Positions 24,343-33,358 are shown, counted from the first letter of the stretch. The stretch: DNA of 46,847 nt from an uncultured Sulfolobales archaeon (GCA_938017505.1 CALIKV010000004.1:1-46847); one strand, 5' to 3'. The notes: generated by a model not told the origin, from the letters alone. Numbers and translations are program-made.

Positions 24343-25188
24343 ATGACAGGGAAGTTAGGGACTCTGTACGTTGCGCTAGCGGCTGTTCTATGGGGAACTA
24401 CAGGCGTCTCAGTCGCGTTCTCTAGGGCTTCAGGCTTAACATACCTTCAGGTCTCCCACCTTATGATCCTATTCAGCTCACTCTTCCTAATACTAGCGCT
24501 CAGGAACGGGTTAAGGGTCTTCAGGCCTTATCTGATTGCCTACGGTGTGTTAGCGGTAGCGTCATTCAGGGTGTTGTACGTAACGTCAATATCTCTGAAC
24601 GGCGTTAGTTTGACTTCATCCCTAATATACATGGCCCCCCTCATAGTCACGATGATTACCTCAGCACGCTGTAGGACGTACCCTAACTTGAGGGATCTCG
24701 CGGCCTCGATTATAGGGTTCGTAGGAGCCTACGTAGCTACCAACCCTACACTCAGGCTTACCTCCCTAACAGGCTTCACCGTCGGATTCCTACTAGCGCT
24801 CACTTACTCAGCGACTTTGATAATTCCGAAGCTGCTCTACGCGCGAGGCTACAGCAGGGATGAGGTGGTGGTTCAATCAACGCTCTCAGCAACCCTCGCA
24901 CTTACGCTAGTCGTGTTAGCCCTGGACGGGGTCTCTGTGACTGTTGATTCACTCCCATACGTTACGTACGGCGGAGTTATTTGCATGGGCGTGGCCGTGA
25001 TCCTGTTCTACGAAGGACTTAAATCGGTGAGTCCAGTGCACGCCGGCCTCATAACAACGCTTGAACCCGTCGTCTCTTTGATCATCTCACGTGTAGTGAT
25101 AAACGAGGTTTTACAGCCTATTCAATACGTAGGTGTTGGGACGATAATAGCCGTAGCAACGATAACCACAGTGAAATCACAGCAATGA
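24343..25188 (+). CDS. EamA/DMT family transporter (RhaT-like permease)
   Basis: 281 aa from the chosen start, about ten membrane helices in two EamA halves. The first helix AALAAVLWGTTG-like segment (YVALAAVLWGTTGVSVAF) and the second-half motif VSPVHAGLITTLEPVVSLII are typical. Proteins of this kind export amino acids, purines or other metabolites. Start chosen from TATA spacing. Monocistronic; substrate unknown. Confidence 0.85.
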   Translation: MTGKLGTLYVALAAVLWGTTGVSVAFSRASGLTYLQVSHLMILFSSLFLILALRNGLRVFRPYLIAYGVLAVASFRVLYVTSISLNGVSLTSSLIYMAPLIVTMITSARCRTYPNLRDLAASIIGFVGAYVATNPTLRLTSLTGFTVGFLLALTYSATLIIPKLLYARGYSRDEVVVQSTLSATLALTLVVLALDGVSVTVDSLPYVTYGGVICMGVAVILFYEGLKSVSPVHAGLITTLEPVVSLIISRVVINEVLQPIQYVGVGTIIAVATITTVKSQQ

Positions 25189-25459
25189 CTCGCTCCGCAA
25201 CGAGCACACCTCATTCCAGCGCTACTACCCAGAAGCGTTAACCCTGTCATCTTCCATCCTTTTAACGCCGGTCAACAATCGTGAGGTTCTACGACACGCT
25301 TGCCTAACTGTAGGCTCCTCGTCTAGGATTGCGTATTTCATCATCGCGTGGGGCTTTCCTTGCTTTACGTTAGGGAGCTCTTACTATGTGTTTATTGCGT
25401 CGACGCTTCCAAGCTACTGACGTCCAGCACGTAGCTTATTCTTACTTGGGCAGTAGTTA
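25189..25459. other. Intergenic, nothing recognised
   Basis: 271 bp between the DMT gene and the broken HEPN gene. I see no open frame, tRNA or repeat in it. Confidence 0.4.
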
Positions 25460-25835
25460 TTGCTTGACGAGAGCGAGTTCGTGAGATGGGTTAAAAGCGT
25501 GTTAAGAACTCTTGAATCAGCTAGAACAGACCGTGTTCATGTTTTACGGCTGGGCGTGTTTCAAGGCGCGTCAGGCAATAGGGAAGGCGCTTAAAGCGCT
25601 GTTATGGGGATTGGGAAGCCCACGCATAGGTCATTCGTTGCCAGCCCTCCTCTCGGGATTGGATGATGTATTAGGTGAGGTGCCTGAAGGTGTTAGAGAG
25701 CCCTGCATAAGGCTGAACAAATACTATACACCGACCAGGTACCCGGACGTCTGAAGTGAGAGCATGCCTGAAGAGCAGTACCCGGAGAAGGGGTCTCTGG
25801 AAGCCATATCCATGGCTGAAGAAATGGTGAAGTGA
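25460..25835 (+). pseudogene. Broken HEPN-domain protein (toxin-antitoxin type)
   Basis: Frame 1 (TTG 25460) gives LDESEFVRWVKSVLRTLESA. A shift near 25555 is needed to reach ACFKARQAIGKALKALLWGL, then GHSLPALLSGL and LNKYYTPTRYPDV, all classic HEPN. A TGA at 25752-25754 follows, after which the same frame continues as MPEEQYPEKGSLEAISMAEE to the old stop at 25833-25835. One frameshift and one stop mean that it is inactive. HEPN proteins of this type are RNases paired with an MNT nucleotidyltransferase, whose remains lie directly downstream. Confidence 0.75.
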
Positions 25836-25867
25836 GTGTAAGGCGCTTGGGAGTCATTAAGTAGAGA

Positions 25868-26244
25868 ATGAGGAGACGCGACTTATACACCAAGAATACA
25901 CGCATCCGCCGAGTGTGTGACACGCAGGCTAGCAACTCAGCAATACCAATCTACGGCAGTGTGCCGAGAGTGGACTTCAACGAATGGAGCGACATAGACG
26001 TCCTCATAATAACACGAGAGGGGTCCCTCAAAAAACCAACCGAGAGACTTGACGTGATGCACAAAGTACATGAAGGGAACCCGTTGGTAGAGCCGGTGAT
26101 TATAGCTCTGACGAATTCCGCAAACTCCTCCTCAAGAAGAACCCGCTAGCAATTGAGGCGCTAGAAAAAGGAATAGTTCTAGTAGATAGAATGGATCTGA
26201 GAGGCTTTCATCGCCCGGCCACGTCACCGGCCTCGTCTACTTAA
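25868..26244 (+). pseudogene. Broken MNT-type nucleotidyltransferase (antitoxin partner)
   Basis: PIYGSVPRVDFNEWSDIDVL holds the polymerase-beta GS...D.D motif, although the usual GSRARGD has become GSVPRVD, and LVEPVIIA follows. At about 26105 the frame shifts, and the true C-terminus DEFRKLLLKKNPLAIEALEK, then GIVLVDRMD, is read from another frame to the stop at 26242-26244. The N-terminal end is also unlike normal family members. Together with the HEPN relic it is a dead toxin-antitoxin module. Confidence 0.7.
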
Positions 26245-26274
26245 GACCCTGCCACACCACCAGCCCATGAAAAC

Positions 26275-27408
26275 TCAAACAGCCTCACGAAGCTTAATCG
26301 AGATTGGGGACCTGACCCTCTCCCTGGCGTCAACGGGGATTAAAGCTTCAACTTCGCCTCTCCTATGACCTATTAGGTAGCTGGCGTTGTTAGCGACCAT
26401 GCATGCATGAGTGGGTATAATTTCTATTTTATCCCCCACATTAACACCTGTTCGGCCCTCGACTTCGATCTTCCCCACCTCCTCCGACAGGCTTGTCACG
26501 TTGAGTTCTGGGTGTTCTTTCACGATGCCGTAACCCCTTAAGATGGGCATGTTGTGAGCGCTCCTGTCAGCACTGAGGGTTTTGCTTCCCGCGTCTATGA
26601 TGAGTCTGTTCGGTGCGGGGCGTGAGATCACGGTGGTCAGGACTGTGAGCGCGCAATTCCCTACGGTCGTTGTTCCCAGTGCTACCTGCATCGCGTCGTA
26701 GAAGACGTAGCTACCTGGCCTCATAACGTTCACGACCTCGGATCTAACGACATATCTCGCCGTGGGCGTGCATCCAGTGGCGACTATGCTCACTTCATAC
26801 CCTTCGTCCTTCAGGAAGTCTGCAGCCGTCCTCAACGCTTTCACCTCATCCTCCGCGGCCTGACGCACTTCCTCGGCACTCCTGGCGTTGTAAGCGTGTC
26901 CTGAGTGGGTGCAAATCCCTCTCAGCTTGAGGTACGTGAACTCTCGCAACTTCTCAGCCAACCTCACGACCTTCCCGGGTTCCACGCCGAGACGGCGTCC
27001 CCCACTGTCCACTTTAATCAAGTACTCCATGCTCACGCCGCGTTCTCTCAACGCCTTGTTGATCAGAGACGCTGCCTCCACACTGTCCAGCGTTAACACA
27101 ACGCGTGCCTCCTTCGTCAGGTCTATAACGCGCTTCAAGTTCTCAGGACTTACTACTGGGTAAGCCACCATGATGTTGGTGAATCCATTAAGCACTAACA
27201 CCTCAGCCTCCTCTATAGTGCCGACTAGAAAGCCCTTAGCACCGGCTTCATACTGCATTCTAGCGATGACGGAGCTTTTATGCGTTTTAACCATTGGCCA
27301 TAGCTCCTTGTTATTCGCCTTGCAGAGATCGGCCATCCCTCTTATATTAGCTTCCAAAACGTCGAGGTCAACTAATATGCTTGGTGTCGGCAACTCAAAC
27401 ACGTTCAC
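26275..27408 (-). CDS. D-serine dehydratase/D-threonine aldolase-like PLP enzyme (alanine racemase fold)
   Basis: 377 aa. PMVKTHKS carries the PLP Lys41 as in fold-type III D-threonine aldolases/D-serine dehydratases. GCTPTARY and RPGSYVFYD match the PLP-phosphate and product-site blocks. THAC (His334, Cys336) matches the HxC zinc pair of eukaryotic-type D-serine dehydratase. Expected reaction: deamination or retro-aldol cleavage of a D-beta-hydroxy amino acid. GTG start with GGTGAT upstream. Followed upstream by the M24 gene in the same direction (60-bp gap). Confidence 0.85.
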   Translation of the reverse strand: MNVFELPTPSILVDLDVLEANIRGMADLCKANNKELWPMVKTHKSSVIARMQYEAGAKGFLVGTIEEAEVLVLNGFTNIMVAYPVVSPENLKRVIDLTKEARVVLTLDSVEAASLINKALRERGVSMEYLIKVDSGGRRLGVEPGKVVRLAEKLREFTYLKLRGICTHSGHAYNARSAEEVRQAAEDEVKALRTAADFLKDEGYEVSIVATGCTPTARYVVRSEVVNVMRPGSYVFYDAMQVALGTTTVGNCALTVLTTVISRPAPNRLIIDAGSKTLSADRSAHNMPILRGYGIVKEHPELNVTSLSEEVGKIEVEGRTGVNVGDKIEIIPTHACMVANNASYLIGHRRGEVEALIPVDARERVRSPISIKLREAV

Positions 27409-27468
27409 CCTACATCACCGTATAGCATTGCTTCCCAAGCTTAAATCATCGGATGGAAGTAACCCTTC

Positions 27469-28590
27469 CTAAGGGAGATCACTTATTAGTTTATTAGCTT
27501 TGGTCACTTCCTCAAGCCCTTCCTTCGTGACTATGAAGGTGTCCTCAAGCTTGAGACTCCCGTAGCCCTTTAGCATCAGCGGCGTGTGGACTGAAGCTAA
27601 GACCATCCCTTCCCTAACCCTGCCCGCTTGAGGCGCTGAGGCAGTGGTGATCACGGGATACTCCTCAGACCGTAAGCCCACGCCGTGGACGTATTCGGTA
27701 AGTCTCCCCTCCAGGAGGCCGTACCTCCCGTAGACCTCGTCGACGCTCTTAATCAATTCGTGGAACTCCCTACCAGCTCTCATTAACTCGTAGGCTTTAA
27801 TGTAGGCTTCCTTCACGCATTTAAGGCCCTTCTTCACGCCCTCCGGGGGTGAGCCCCCCACAAATATCGACGCTGACGTGTTCGCGTAATAACCTCCGTG
27901 ATCGGAGGCCACGACCACGGTAACTAAGACCCCCTTCTTAACCACGACATCATTCATAGGCTCGGCATGAGCTCTTGGGTGAGGCCCCACGTTGACGTAG
28001 ATGAGCGGTTCCTCGGAGCCGAGCTTGAACGCCTTACGGTAGGCCTCAGCGGCTATGTCTGTCTCAGACAAGCCCTCCGTAGCCGTTGAGACAGCCTCCT
28101 CAAGAACCATGCTTGAGATCTCGCCGGCCTTTCTAATCAGCTCGATTTCATGAGAGTCTTTCAGAGCCCTGAGCTCCGAGAGCACGGGACCTATGTCGAC
28201 CACCTCAACACCTCTTTCAACCTTCTTGAACATCTCGTGATATGACACGTATGAATCCCTCTCAGCACGGAAAGCCATGCCAACCCTGCGTGCCCCTAAC
28301 GTTCTAATAGCTAATGAGACCTTACTCATTAAGTCACTCCCGTCGGTATAAGTAATCAAAGCCAGATCCTTGACCTTAGACCTCTCAAGGAAGCCGTCCT
28401 CCTCGCCACGAGCAACGAAGGCTGTCAGGGGCCCGTCAGCTGGGATGAGTAGCATCGGCCTAAGCCACTTAAACCCCATCAGGTACTTGAAGTCCGATAG
28501 GGTTCTAATCACAGCACACTCCAGGTCTAATTCCATGATCTTCTCCTGAAGCACGGATACCCTGCTTAAGTAAGCTTGGTGTGAGGTCAA
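27469..28590 (-). CDS. M24 family (Xaa-Pro peptidase/creatinase-fold) protein with degenerate metal site
   Basis: 373 aa with the creatinase N-domain and the pita-bread fold: HPRAHAEP, YVHGVGLRSEEYP (His302) and LKLEDTFIVT (Glu349) align with the family. Of the five usual metal ligands, the first Asp is Val226, the second is Asn237 (YYANTSAS for Y.sDitRt) and the first Glu is Val/His334-335. Two of five remain, so the normal dinuclear peptidase site is lost. Creatinase-type members also lack metals but use other residues. Likely a hydrolase of another kind or a non-enzymatic protein. TTG start. Gene order suggests co-transcription with the D-serine-dehydratase-like gene. Confidence 0.8.
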   Translation of the reverse strand: MTSHQAYLSRVSVLQEKIMELDLECAVIRTLSDFKYLMGFKWLRPMLLIPADGPLTAFVARGEEDGFLERSKVKDLALITYTDGSDLMSKVSLAIRTLGARRVGMAFRAERDSYVSYHEMFKKVERGVEVVDIGPVLSELRALKDSHEIELIRKAGEISSMVLEEAVSTATEGLSETDIAAEAYRKAFKLGSEEPLIYVNVGPHPRAHAEPMNDVVVKKGVLVTVVVASDHGGYYANTSASIFVGGSPPEGVKKGLKCVKEAYIKAYELMRAGREFHELIKSVDEVYGRYGLLEGRLTEYVHGVGLRSEEYPVITTASAPQAGRVREGMVLASVHTPLMLKGYGSLKLEDTFIVTKEGLEEVTKANKLISDLP

Positions 28591-28825
28591 GCATTAACAC
28601 CAGGTATGTGTTCACCATGATTAAATATAGGGCTTCGAACCCCTCCAGGATCGATAGACATACTTCATACAGGGTTATGAGGCTTCTGTAATACCTTAAG
28701 GAATCTCGTCTACCTAAACACATTCGTATTACACTCGATCACGCTTTAAGGAGGTAATACTTACTTGTATTTAATCGCGGTAATATTATCTACTTAAATG
28801 CCAGAGAATTTATAGGGTCACGCTT

Positions 28826-29023
28826 ATGCCTATCATATATAGATGTGGTTCTTGCGGTGAGACCCTCTTCATGTTCAGGACCGTCGGTCAGGATAGCTTC
28901 GGAGTGCCAACGCCTGACGAGCTTTTCACCAAGATAGGCCCTAAGTGCCCTAAGTGTGGGAAGCGGTTGACAAGGCCGACTCTGAACAGGGTAAAGGTTA
29001 TTGGTAGGGTGGGCAATAAATAG
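28826..29023 (+). CDS. Small zinc-ribbon protein
   Basis: 65 aa with two CxxC pairs (YRCGSCGE at 6-13 and KCPKCGKR at 40-47) separated by ~30 residues, a zinc ribbon. Conserved-looking small archaeal protein, possibly nucleic-acid associated. No operon partner in the same direction nearby. Function unknown. Confidence 0.7.
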   Translation: MPIIYRCGSCGETLFMFRTVGQDSFGVPTPDELFTKIGPKCPKCGKRLTRPTLNRVKVIGRVGNK

Positions 29024-29372
29024 CTTAAGGTCCTCCTCAGAGCGTGTAATCGTCTTCAGAGACTGTCGGCGTGAATGTTTATTAAGTTTTTAGGGAAACC
29101 TTCTTGGCAATGGGGAGGGTGTCAACCCTGTGGTTGACTCTGAGCTAATCAGTGGTTCCGAGCAGGAACTTAAAATCACGACGCCCTCTGAATGAGGGGC
29201 GTGGCCTAGGCGTCTCGAAGAACCCCTTTGGAGGGCTCCTCCGTCTCTTAAGGAGGCTTAACGGGTGATGAAGGTTGAAAGCGATGATAGGTGATTGGAG
29301 GCTGGGGACTGAGTTAAAGTTAATTTACACGCCCCTCATCTCTCTAGGGGTTGAGGACTGGGAAGCGCTATA
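29024..29372. other. Intergenic region with several hairpins
   Basis: 349 bp without a gene. A TATA-like TTTATTAAG lies near 29078. The middle holds the hairpin series described separately. A second AT box (AAAGTTAATTTA, about 29316-29327) precedes the AK6-like gene. Confidence 0.4.
29121..29256 (+). ncRNA. Candidate structured RNA (four hairpins)
   Basis: GTCAACC (29121-29127)/GGTTGAC (29132-29138); GTTCC (29155-29159)/GGAAC (29165-29169); ACGCCCTC (29181-29188)/GAGGGGCGT (29194-29202, one bulge); CCTCC (29238-29242)/GGAGG (29252-29256). A TATA-like box ~30 bp before 29105 would direct plus-strand transcription. No RNA family recognised. A GTGATGA at 29264 hints at a C/D-type sRNA, but no proper D' box fits. 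Confidence 0.35.
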
Positions 29373-29936
29373 GTGATTTCAGGGACGCCAGGAGTTGGGA
29401 AGACTTCCGTGGCTCTTGAGTTAGCGAGTAGGTTAGGCGTTACATACGTGAATCTATCCGACCTCGTTATCGGCGAGGGCCTATACATTGAGAGAGACGT
29501 TGTGAGGGATACCTACGTAGTCGATGAGGATAGGCTGGTTAACAGGATCGTTGGGTTGCTGAAGGAAGGCGATTTAATCGTGGACAGCCATTACGGCGAG
29601 ATAGTTCCCGACTACCTAGTTAGGTTTATCTTTGTGCTTAGGTTGAATCCCGTTTCGCTTTACAGGAAACTCGTTGAGAGGGGTTGGGGGGAGTCGAAGA
29701 TCCTTGAGAACGTTGAGGCGGAGATGCTTGGGGTATGTACCTACAACGCCCTGAGCGAGCACCCCGTAGGCAAGGTGTGCGAGGTCGACGTAAGCGGTAA
29801 AGAGACTAGCGACGTGGTTAATGAGATCGTGGAGGTCCTTAACGGGTTAAGGGAGTGCCATGTAGGTGTTGACTGGCTCTCACAGGAACTGCCGGAGGAA
29901 CTTCTGATCAAGCTCCTCAGAAGGCAAGAGTTTTAA
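29373..29936 (+). CDS. AK6/Fap7-type adenylate kinase-like P-loop NTPase
   Basis: 187 aa. Walker A GTPGVGKTS at residues 4-12, a short NMP-binding segment (NLSDLVIGEGLY), and DSHYGEIVP in place of the Fap7 DTH/CH motif. Last ~70 residues NALSEHPVG...ID-like pattern as in AK6. In archaea and eukaryotes Fap7 is an ATPase/adenylate kinase that works in small ribosomal subunit maturation with uS11. GTG start forced by an upstream in-frame stop. Downstream gene follows by 33 bp. Confidence 0.8.
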   Translation: MISGTPGVGKTSVALELASRLGVTYVNLSDLVIGEGLYIERDVVRDTYVVDEDRLVNRIVGLLKEGDLIVDSHYGEIVPDYLVRFIFVLRLNPVSLYRKLVERGWGESKILENVEAEMLGVCTYNALSEHPVGKVCEVDVSGKETSDVVNEIVEVLNGLRECHVGVDWLSQELPEELLIKLLRRQEF

Positions 29937-29969
29937 AGCGCCTACACCATTATTTGATGGTGCTTTCAA

Positions 29970-30392
29970 GTGGAGTTAAGCGAGGGTTCGCTACGTGACG
30001 TGTGCGTTGTAGTCGGAATTCGTAAGTCGCTAATATCAAGTGTAGTCCTTCTGTCCCTTCAGTGCCAGGATAGCAAGGTCGAGTTAGACCTCCTGAAGGA
30101 GTTGCTAACAGTATCGGAAGGCGGTAGAGCAGAGTACCTTCTAAGCAGAGAGAAGCCCGAGTATGATGAGAAGAGGGACTTCGTGGCTTGGGGTTACGTG
30201 ATCAGTAAGAAGGAGGTGGAGTCGAGTGGTCCTTCACCTCAGGAGAAAATACAGAAACTCATCATATCGCTCTGGGGTTATGTTGTGATGATCGAGTCAA
30301 GGGAGAGGATAAACGAGTACTTTAACGTCATGGATAAAGTGTACTTTAAGTTGAAGCCTCTCAGTAGCGAGACGTCGGCCACCACGGGTTAA
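29970..30392 (+). CDS. Uncharacterised protein between two P-loop kinase genes
   Basis: 140 aa, no family recognised. Hydrophobic N-terminal strand-rich half (CVVVGIRKSLISSVVLLSLQ) and an acidic, polar middle (SREKPEYDEKRDF). GTG start, with the ribosome site GGTG 5 bp upstream. Same direction and close spacing (33 bp before, 39 bp after) put it in a probable operon with the AK6-like and UPF0200 genes. Confidence 0.6.
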   Translation: MELSEGSLRDVCVVVGIRKSLISSVVLLSLQCQDSKVELDLLKELLTVSEGGRAEYLLSREKPEYDEKRDFVAWGYVISKKEVESSGPSPQEKIQKLIISLWGYVVMIESRERINEYFNVMDKVYFKLKPLSSETSATTG

Positions 30393-30431
30393 GCCCTCCC
30401 TTATTAACGCTGGCTACCTTATGTTTCGGGA

Positions 30432-30998
30432 ATGAGAATGTTTATCTGCGTAACCGGAATGCCCGGCGCTGGCAAGACAGAGATTGCTAGGAGACTCGCG
30501 GTACGTCTTAAGGCCGTGTTACTCAGTATGGGCGACTTTGTGAGGCGGGAGGCGTTGAGAAGGGGGCTCGACTCTAGCATGGAGAACTTGATTAGGTTGG
30601 GTAATGAGTTGAGGGAGAAGATGGGTCCTGACGCCGTAGCTAAGTTAATCCTCAGTCAAGTTAGTGGCGACGGGCTGTACGTCATAGACGGTGTCAGGAG
30701 CCTCGAGGAGGTCGAGACCTTTAAGAACAGAGGTAATGTGGTGCTTATCGCCGTTCACTCATCCCCTAGGGAGAGGTTCAGGAGGCTGTCCAGCAGGGGG
30801 AGAGCTGACGACCCTAAGTCCTACCATGAATTCCTGGAGAGGGATATTAAGGAACTGAGGCTGGGTCTTGGGAACGTCATAGCCATGGCCGACGTCATCG
30901 TAACTAATGAAGGTAAAGACATAGATTCAGTAACCGCTGAGGCCTTAGAGCTCATTCGGGGGTTCCTGAGCGATGTTCCTACTGACAGTGACTTGTGA
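30432..30998 (+). CDS. UPF0200 family P-loop kinase-like protein
   Basis: 188 aa. Walker A GMPGAGKTE (9-17), then DGVRSLEEVETF and the lid-type RGRADDP, the UPF0200 (CMP/dephospho-CoA-kinase-like) pattern. The enzymatic substrate is not firmly established for this family. Overlaps the following UPF0201 gene by 26 bp, a gene pair often seen in archaea. Confidence 0.85.
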   Translation: MRMFICVTGMPGAGKTEIARRLAVRLKAVLLSMGDFVRREALRRGLDSSMENLIRLGNELREKMGPDAVAKLILSQVSGDGLYVIDGVRSLEEVETFKNRGNVVLIAVHSSPRERFRRLSSRGRADDPKSYHEFLERDIKELRLGLGNVIAMADVIVTNEGKDIDSVTAEALELIRGFLSDVPTDSDL

Positions 30999-31407
30999 GC
31001 TGAGGCCTACTGAAGATAAGGGCAAAGTAATTAAAGCCCTCTCAAACCTCTTCGACTTGGATACCGTTGAAGTGGTTGAGGGGTTCCCATACAGCAGGGT
31101 TGTTGGCGAGAGCCGAAGGGTTGATTCCTTAGCGAGACTGCATCGACTCTTCAGGCAGGAGAGGATTCTCGACACTGTGAGAAGCGTGTTAATCGGTAAC
31201 AGGGTGGGAAACTCCGTTGAGTTTAAGCTGCATAAGCAGAGCGCTTATGCAGGACGTGCGAACATAGTCACGTTAGACAGTGAATCACCGTTAGGCCCTG
31301 TGGTAGTGAGGATTGTGAGCGATAAAATTGACGATGTCATAGAATGGCTAGCTCCGAGGACCGCTGGCGGACACCCTACACACGAGAGACCTATGCCTAA
31401 GGTTTAA
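30973..31407 (+). CDS. UPF0201 (DUF54) family protein
   Basis: 144 aa, full family length. VTCELRPTEDKGKVIKALSN at the start and FKLHKQSAYAGRANIV, SPLGPV..I toward the end are typical; the fold is related to RNA-binding L5-like proteins. Starts inside the UPF0200 gene (26-bp overlap), so translation is coupled. Role unknown. Confidence 0.85.
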   Translation: MFLLTVTCELRPTEDKGKVIKALSNLFDLDTVEVVEGFPYSRVVGESRRVDSLARLHRLFRQERILDTVRSVLIGNRVGNSVEFKLHKQSAYAGRANIVTLDSESPLGPVVVRIVSDKIDDVIEWLAPRTAGGHPTHERPMPKV

Positions 31408-31481
31408 TAAGCCCTAGACCGATGATCGCTAAGCAAGTTGGTAGAGGGTGAGGCGCCTCAGGACGTGCCTCAACGCTTGGA

Positions 31482-32348
31482 CTATCTGCTGGGGGTTAAG
31501 TAGAGCTTTGTGAACTTCTCAGCTAGGTAGGAGTTTCTGAAGACTTTCCTTGCCTCACTGAGCAATTCCCCCAGTTCTTTATATCTAGGTGACATGTGAT
31601 ACAGTATTAGGATCTCAGCACCGCACTTTAAGGCTGTTTCAGCAGCTTGGAGCGCTGTTGAATGCATGTATTCACGTGCTTTATTGCTTAACTCGCTTCC
31701 GAAGGTTGCGTCGTGTATCAAGACCCTCACACCCCTGCAGGCCTCCACCACCTCCTCCGAGGAGGTCACGTCTGAGGCGTAGCAGATACTTGTTGATCCA
31801 GCCAGGTTTAGACGATAGGATAAAGTAGGTATTGAGTGTTTGACCCAGAAGGACCTTATCTCGAAGGGGTTCTTCAGAATCACCTTATCACACGGGATCC
31901 TGAGTAGTTTTACGCCTCCTGCAGAGGTTCTCAATACCTCTTTAAGAGGCTCCACCACATCCCTCCAATCAACACAACCAGCGGATTCAACGACCTCAAC
32001 CACTACTAGATCGTAACCTGCATCGAAGTAGAGGTGACTGAAGGAGTCTCTCAGGTACCCACCCAACCCGCTCGGGCCTACCAAGAGGAGGGGAGTCGTT
32101 ATCCCTGCTAGAGACCTTGACTGAAGGAACGGGATAAGCCCGAGGACGTGATCCCCGTGCATGTGGGTGATTAAGACTGAATCTACGGATGCCACACTCT
32201 TACCAACCTCGAGAAGTCTGTGTTGCGTTCCCTCCCCGATGTCTAGGAGGATGTTCCTGCCTCCATAACTCACCAGTACTGAGGGCAATTCATCACTGCC
32301 CGGGTAAGGCCCTCTGGAACCGAGGAAGGTTATGATGACTGGATTCAC
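31482..32348 (-). CDS. rnz: Ribonuclease Z (tRNA 3'-processing)
   Basis: 288 aa metallo-beta-lactamase enzyme. FLGSRGPYPG at the N-terminus, HMHGDHVLGL (zinc site), SIPTLSYRL, YASDVT, IHDATF and HMSPRY are the RNase Z ligands and motifs in order. It cleaves 3' trailers from pre-tRNA. GTG start overlaps the stop of the upstream methyltransferase gene (GTGA), so both are translated together. Confidence 0.9.
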   Translation of the reverse strand: MNPVIITFLGSRGPYPGSDELPSVLVSYGGRNILLDIGEGTQHRLLEVGKSVASVDSVLITHMHGDHVLGLIPFLQSRSLAGITTPLLLVGPSGLGGYLRDSFSHLYFDAGYDLVVVEVVESAGCVDWRDVVEPLKEVLRTSAGGVKLLRIPCDKVILKNPFEIRSFWVKHSIPTLSYRLNLAGSTSICYASDVTSSEEVVEACRGVRVLIHDATFGSELSNKAREYMHSTALQAAETALKCGAEILILYHMSPRYKELGELLSEARKVFRNSYLAEKFTKLYLTPSR

Positions 32349-33358
32349 TCCTTCATCACCACTAGGATATCCCTCGTCAACGAGCCGTGAACCCAGTTAG
32401 GGATCCTTTCGACGAGCTTAAACCCGACCTGCTCGATCATCTCATCCAACGGGATATCTATCTTCTGAGCGAAGGTCATGTAACCCCCTCTCCTCAAGAC
32501 ACAGTAACTCTCCTCCAGGAAGCACCTCATAAGTTCCGCGAGCTCCTTTTGCGATGGTTTAGTCATCCTCCCGTACGGCGGGTCTGTGGCTATCGAATCA
32601 GCTTTATCGACGGGGATGCTGCACGCGTCTCCACTCACCACGTTAGGGACGCAACCGTAATGTATTAGGTTCCTACATGCACCCTCGCTTAACGTGTAAT
32701 TGATCTCCACGCCAACGTAACTCAAACCCATAGAGCACGCCTCAAGGAGGAACCCGCCAGCCCCGCAGAAAGGGTCGAGTACGTTATGTTTCCTCTTAAC
32801 GCTGGCTCTACTCAAGTTTATGAAGACCCTAGCTATGGAGGGCGCCATCGCGCCTGGTGCGTAGAAAGGTCTCGCGACTGGTTCCCGCCCTCTGTAAGAA
32901 CTTAAGTCTCTCTCGTAAACCCTTAAACCGACCACAACACACCCCTCGGAAACGACGACGTCCAATCTCCTCCCCCTCTCACTCCTACACAGGGAGCTTG
33001 ACAATTCATTAACAGCGTTTACCAGGCTCTCGTAACTTAAATTAGCTCCGTATCTCTTGACCCTCCTGAAGTTCACGTGGTCGTATCCTCCGTAAGGACA
33101 TATATCTGAGTCCTTAAGAACCCTTCTAACCCCTTGAATCCCCTCAGAGACTTCGGAGACCCCTAACAAGATCCCTGCATACTTGACTAACGCAGTCCTC
33201 CTGAGGGCCTGGTAGGGGTCTTCATCGCTTTCAATCAACACCACTTGATCAAGTTGTGCTAACACCCTGTGTCTTACTTCCTCCGACTCCATAACAGCCT
33301 TGAACTCCAGGAGCGGTAACTCCCTGTGCTCTCCGGAAAGGTGGACGTAGTGAAGCAT
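32345..33358 (-). CDS. tRNA (guanine10-N2)-methyltransferase Trm-G10
   Basis: 337 aa. N-terminal THUMP-like half, then the Rossmann methyltransferase with NVLDPFCGAGGFLLEA (SAM site) and ATDPPYGR (catalytic DPPY motif). Matches archaeal Trm-G10/Trm11, which forms m2G/m2,2G at position 10 of tRNA. Sits 1 bp after PRPP synthase and overlaps RNase Z, an operon of tRNA maturation and nucleotide supply. Confidence 0.85.
   Translation of the reverse strand: MLHYVHLSGEHRELPLLEFKAVMESEEVRHRVLAQLDQVVLIESDEDPYQALRRTALVKYAGILLGVSEVSEGIQGVRRVLKDSDICPYGGYDHVNFRRVKRYGANLSYESLVNAVNELSSSLCRSERGRRLDVVVSEGCVVVGLRVYERDLSSYRGREPVARPFYAPGAMAPSIARVFINLSRASVKRKHNVLDPFCGAGGFLLEACSMGLSYVGVEINYTLSEGACRNLIHYGCVPNVVSGDACSIPVDKADSIATDPPYGRMTKPSQKELAELMRCFLEESYCVLRRGGYMTFAQKIDIPLDEMIEQVGFKLVERIPNWVHGSLTRDILVVMKE

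Noticed and set aside
29263-29314. Possible C/D box sRNA (GTGATGA ... CTGAG)
   Set aside because: C and D boxes are present but no D' box with a normal guide length fits between them.
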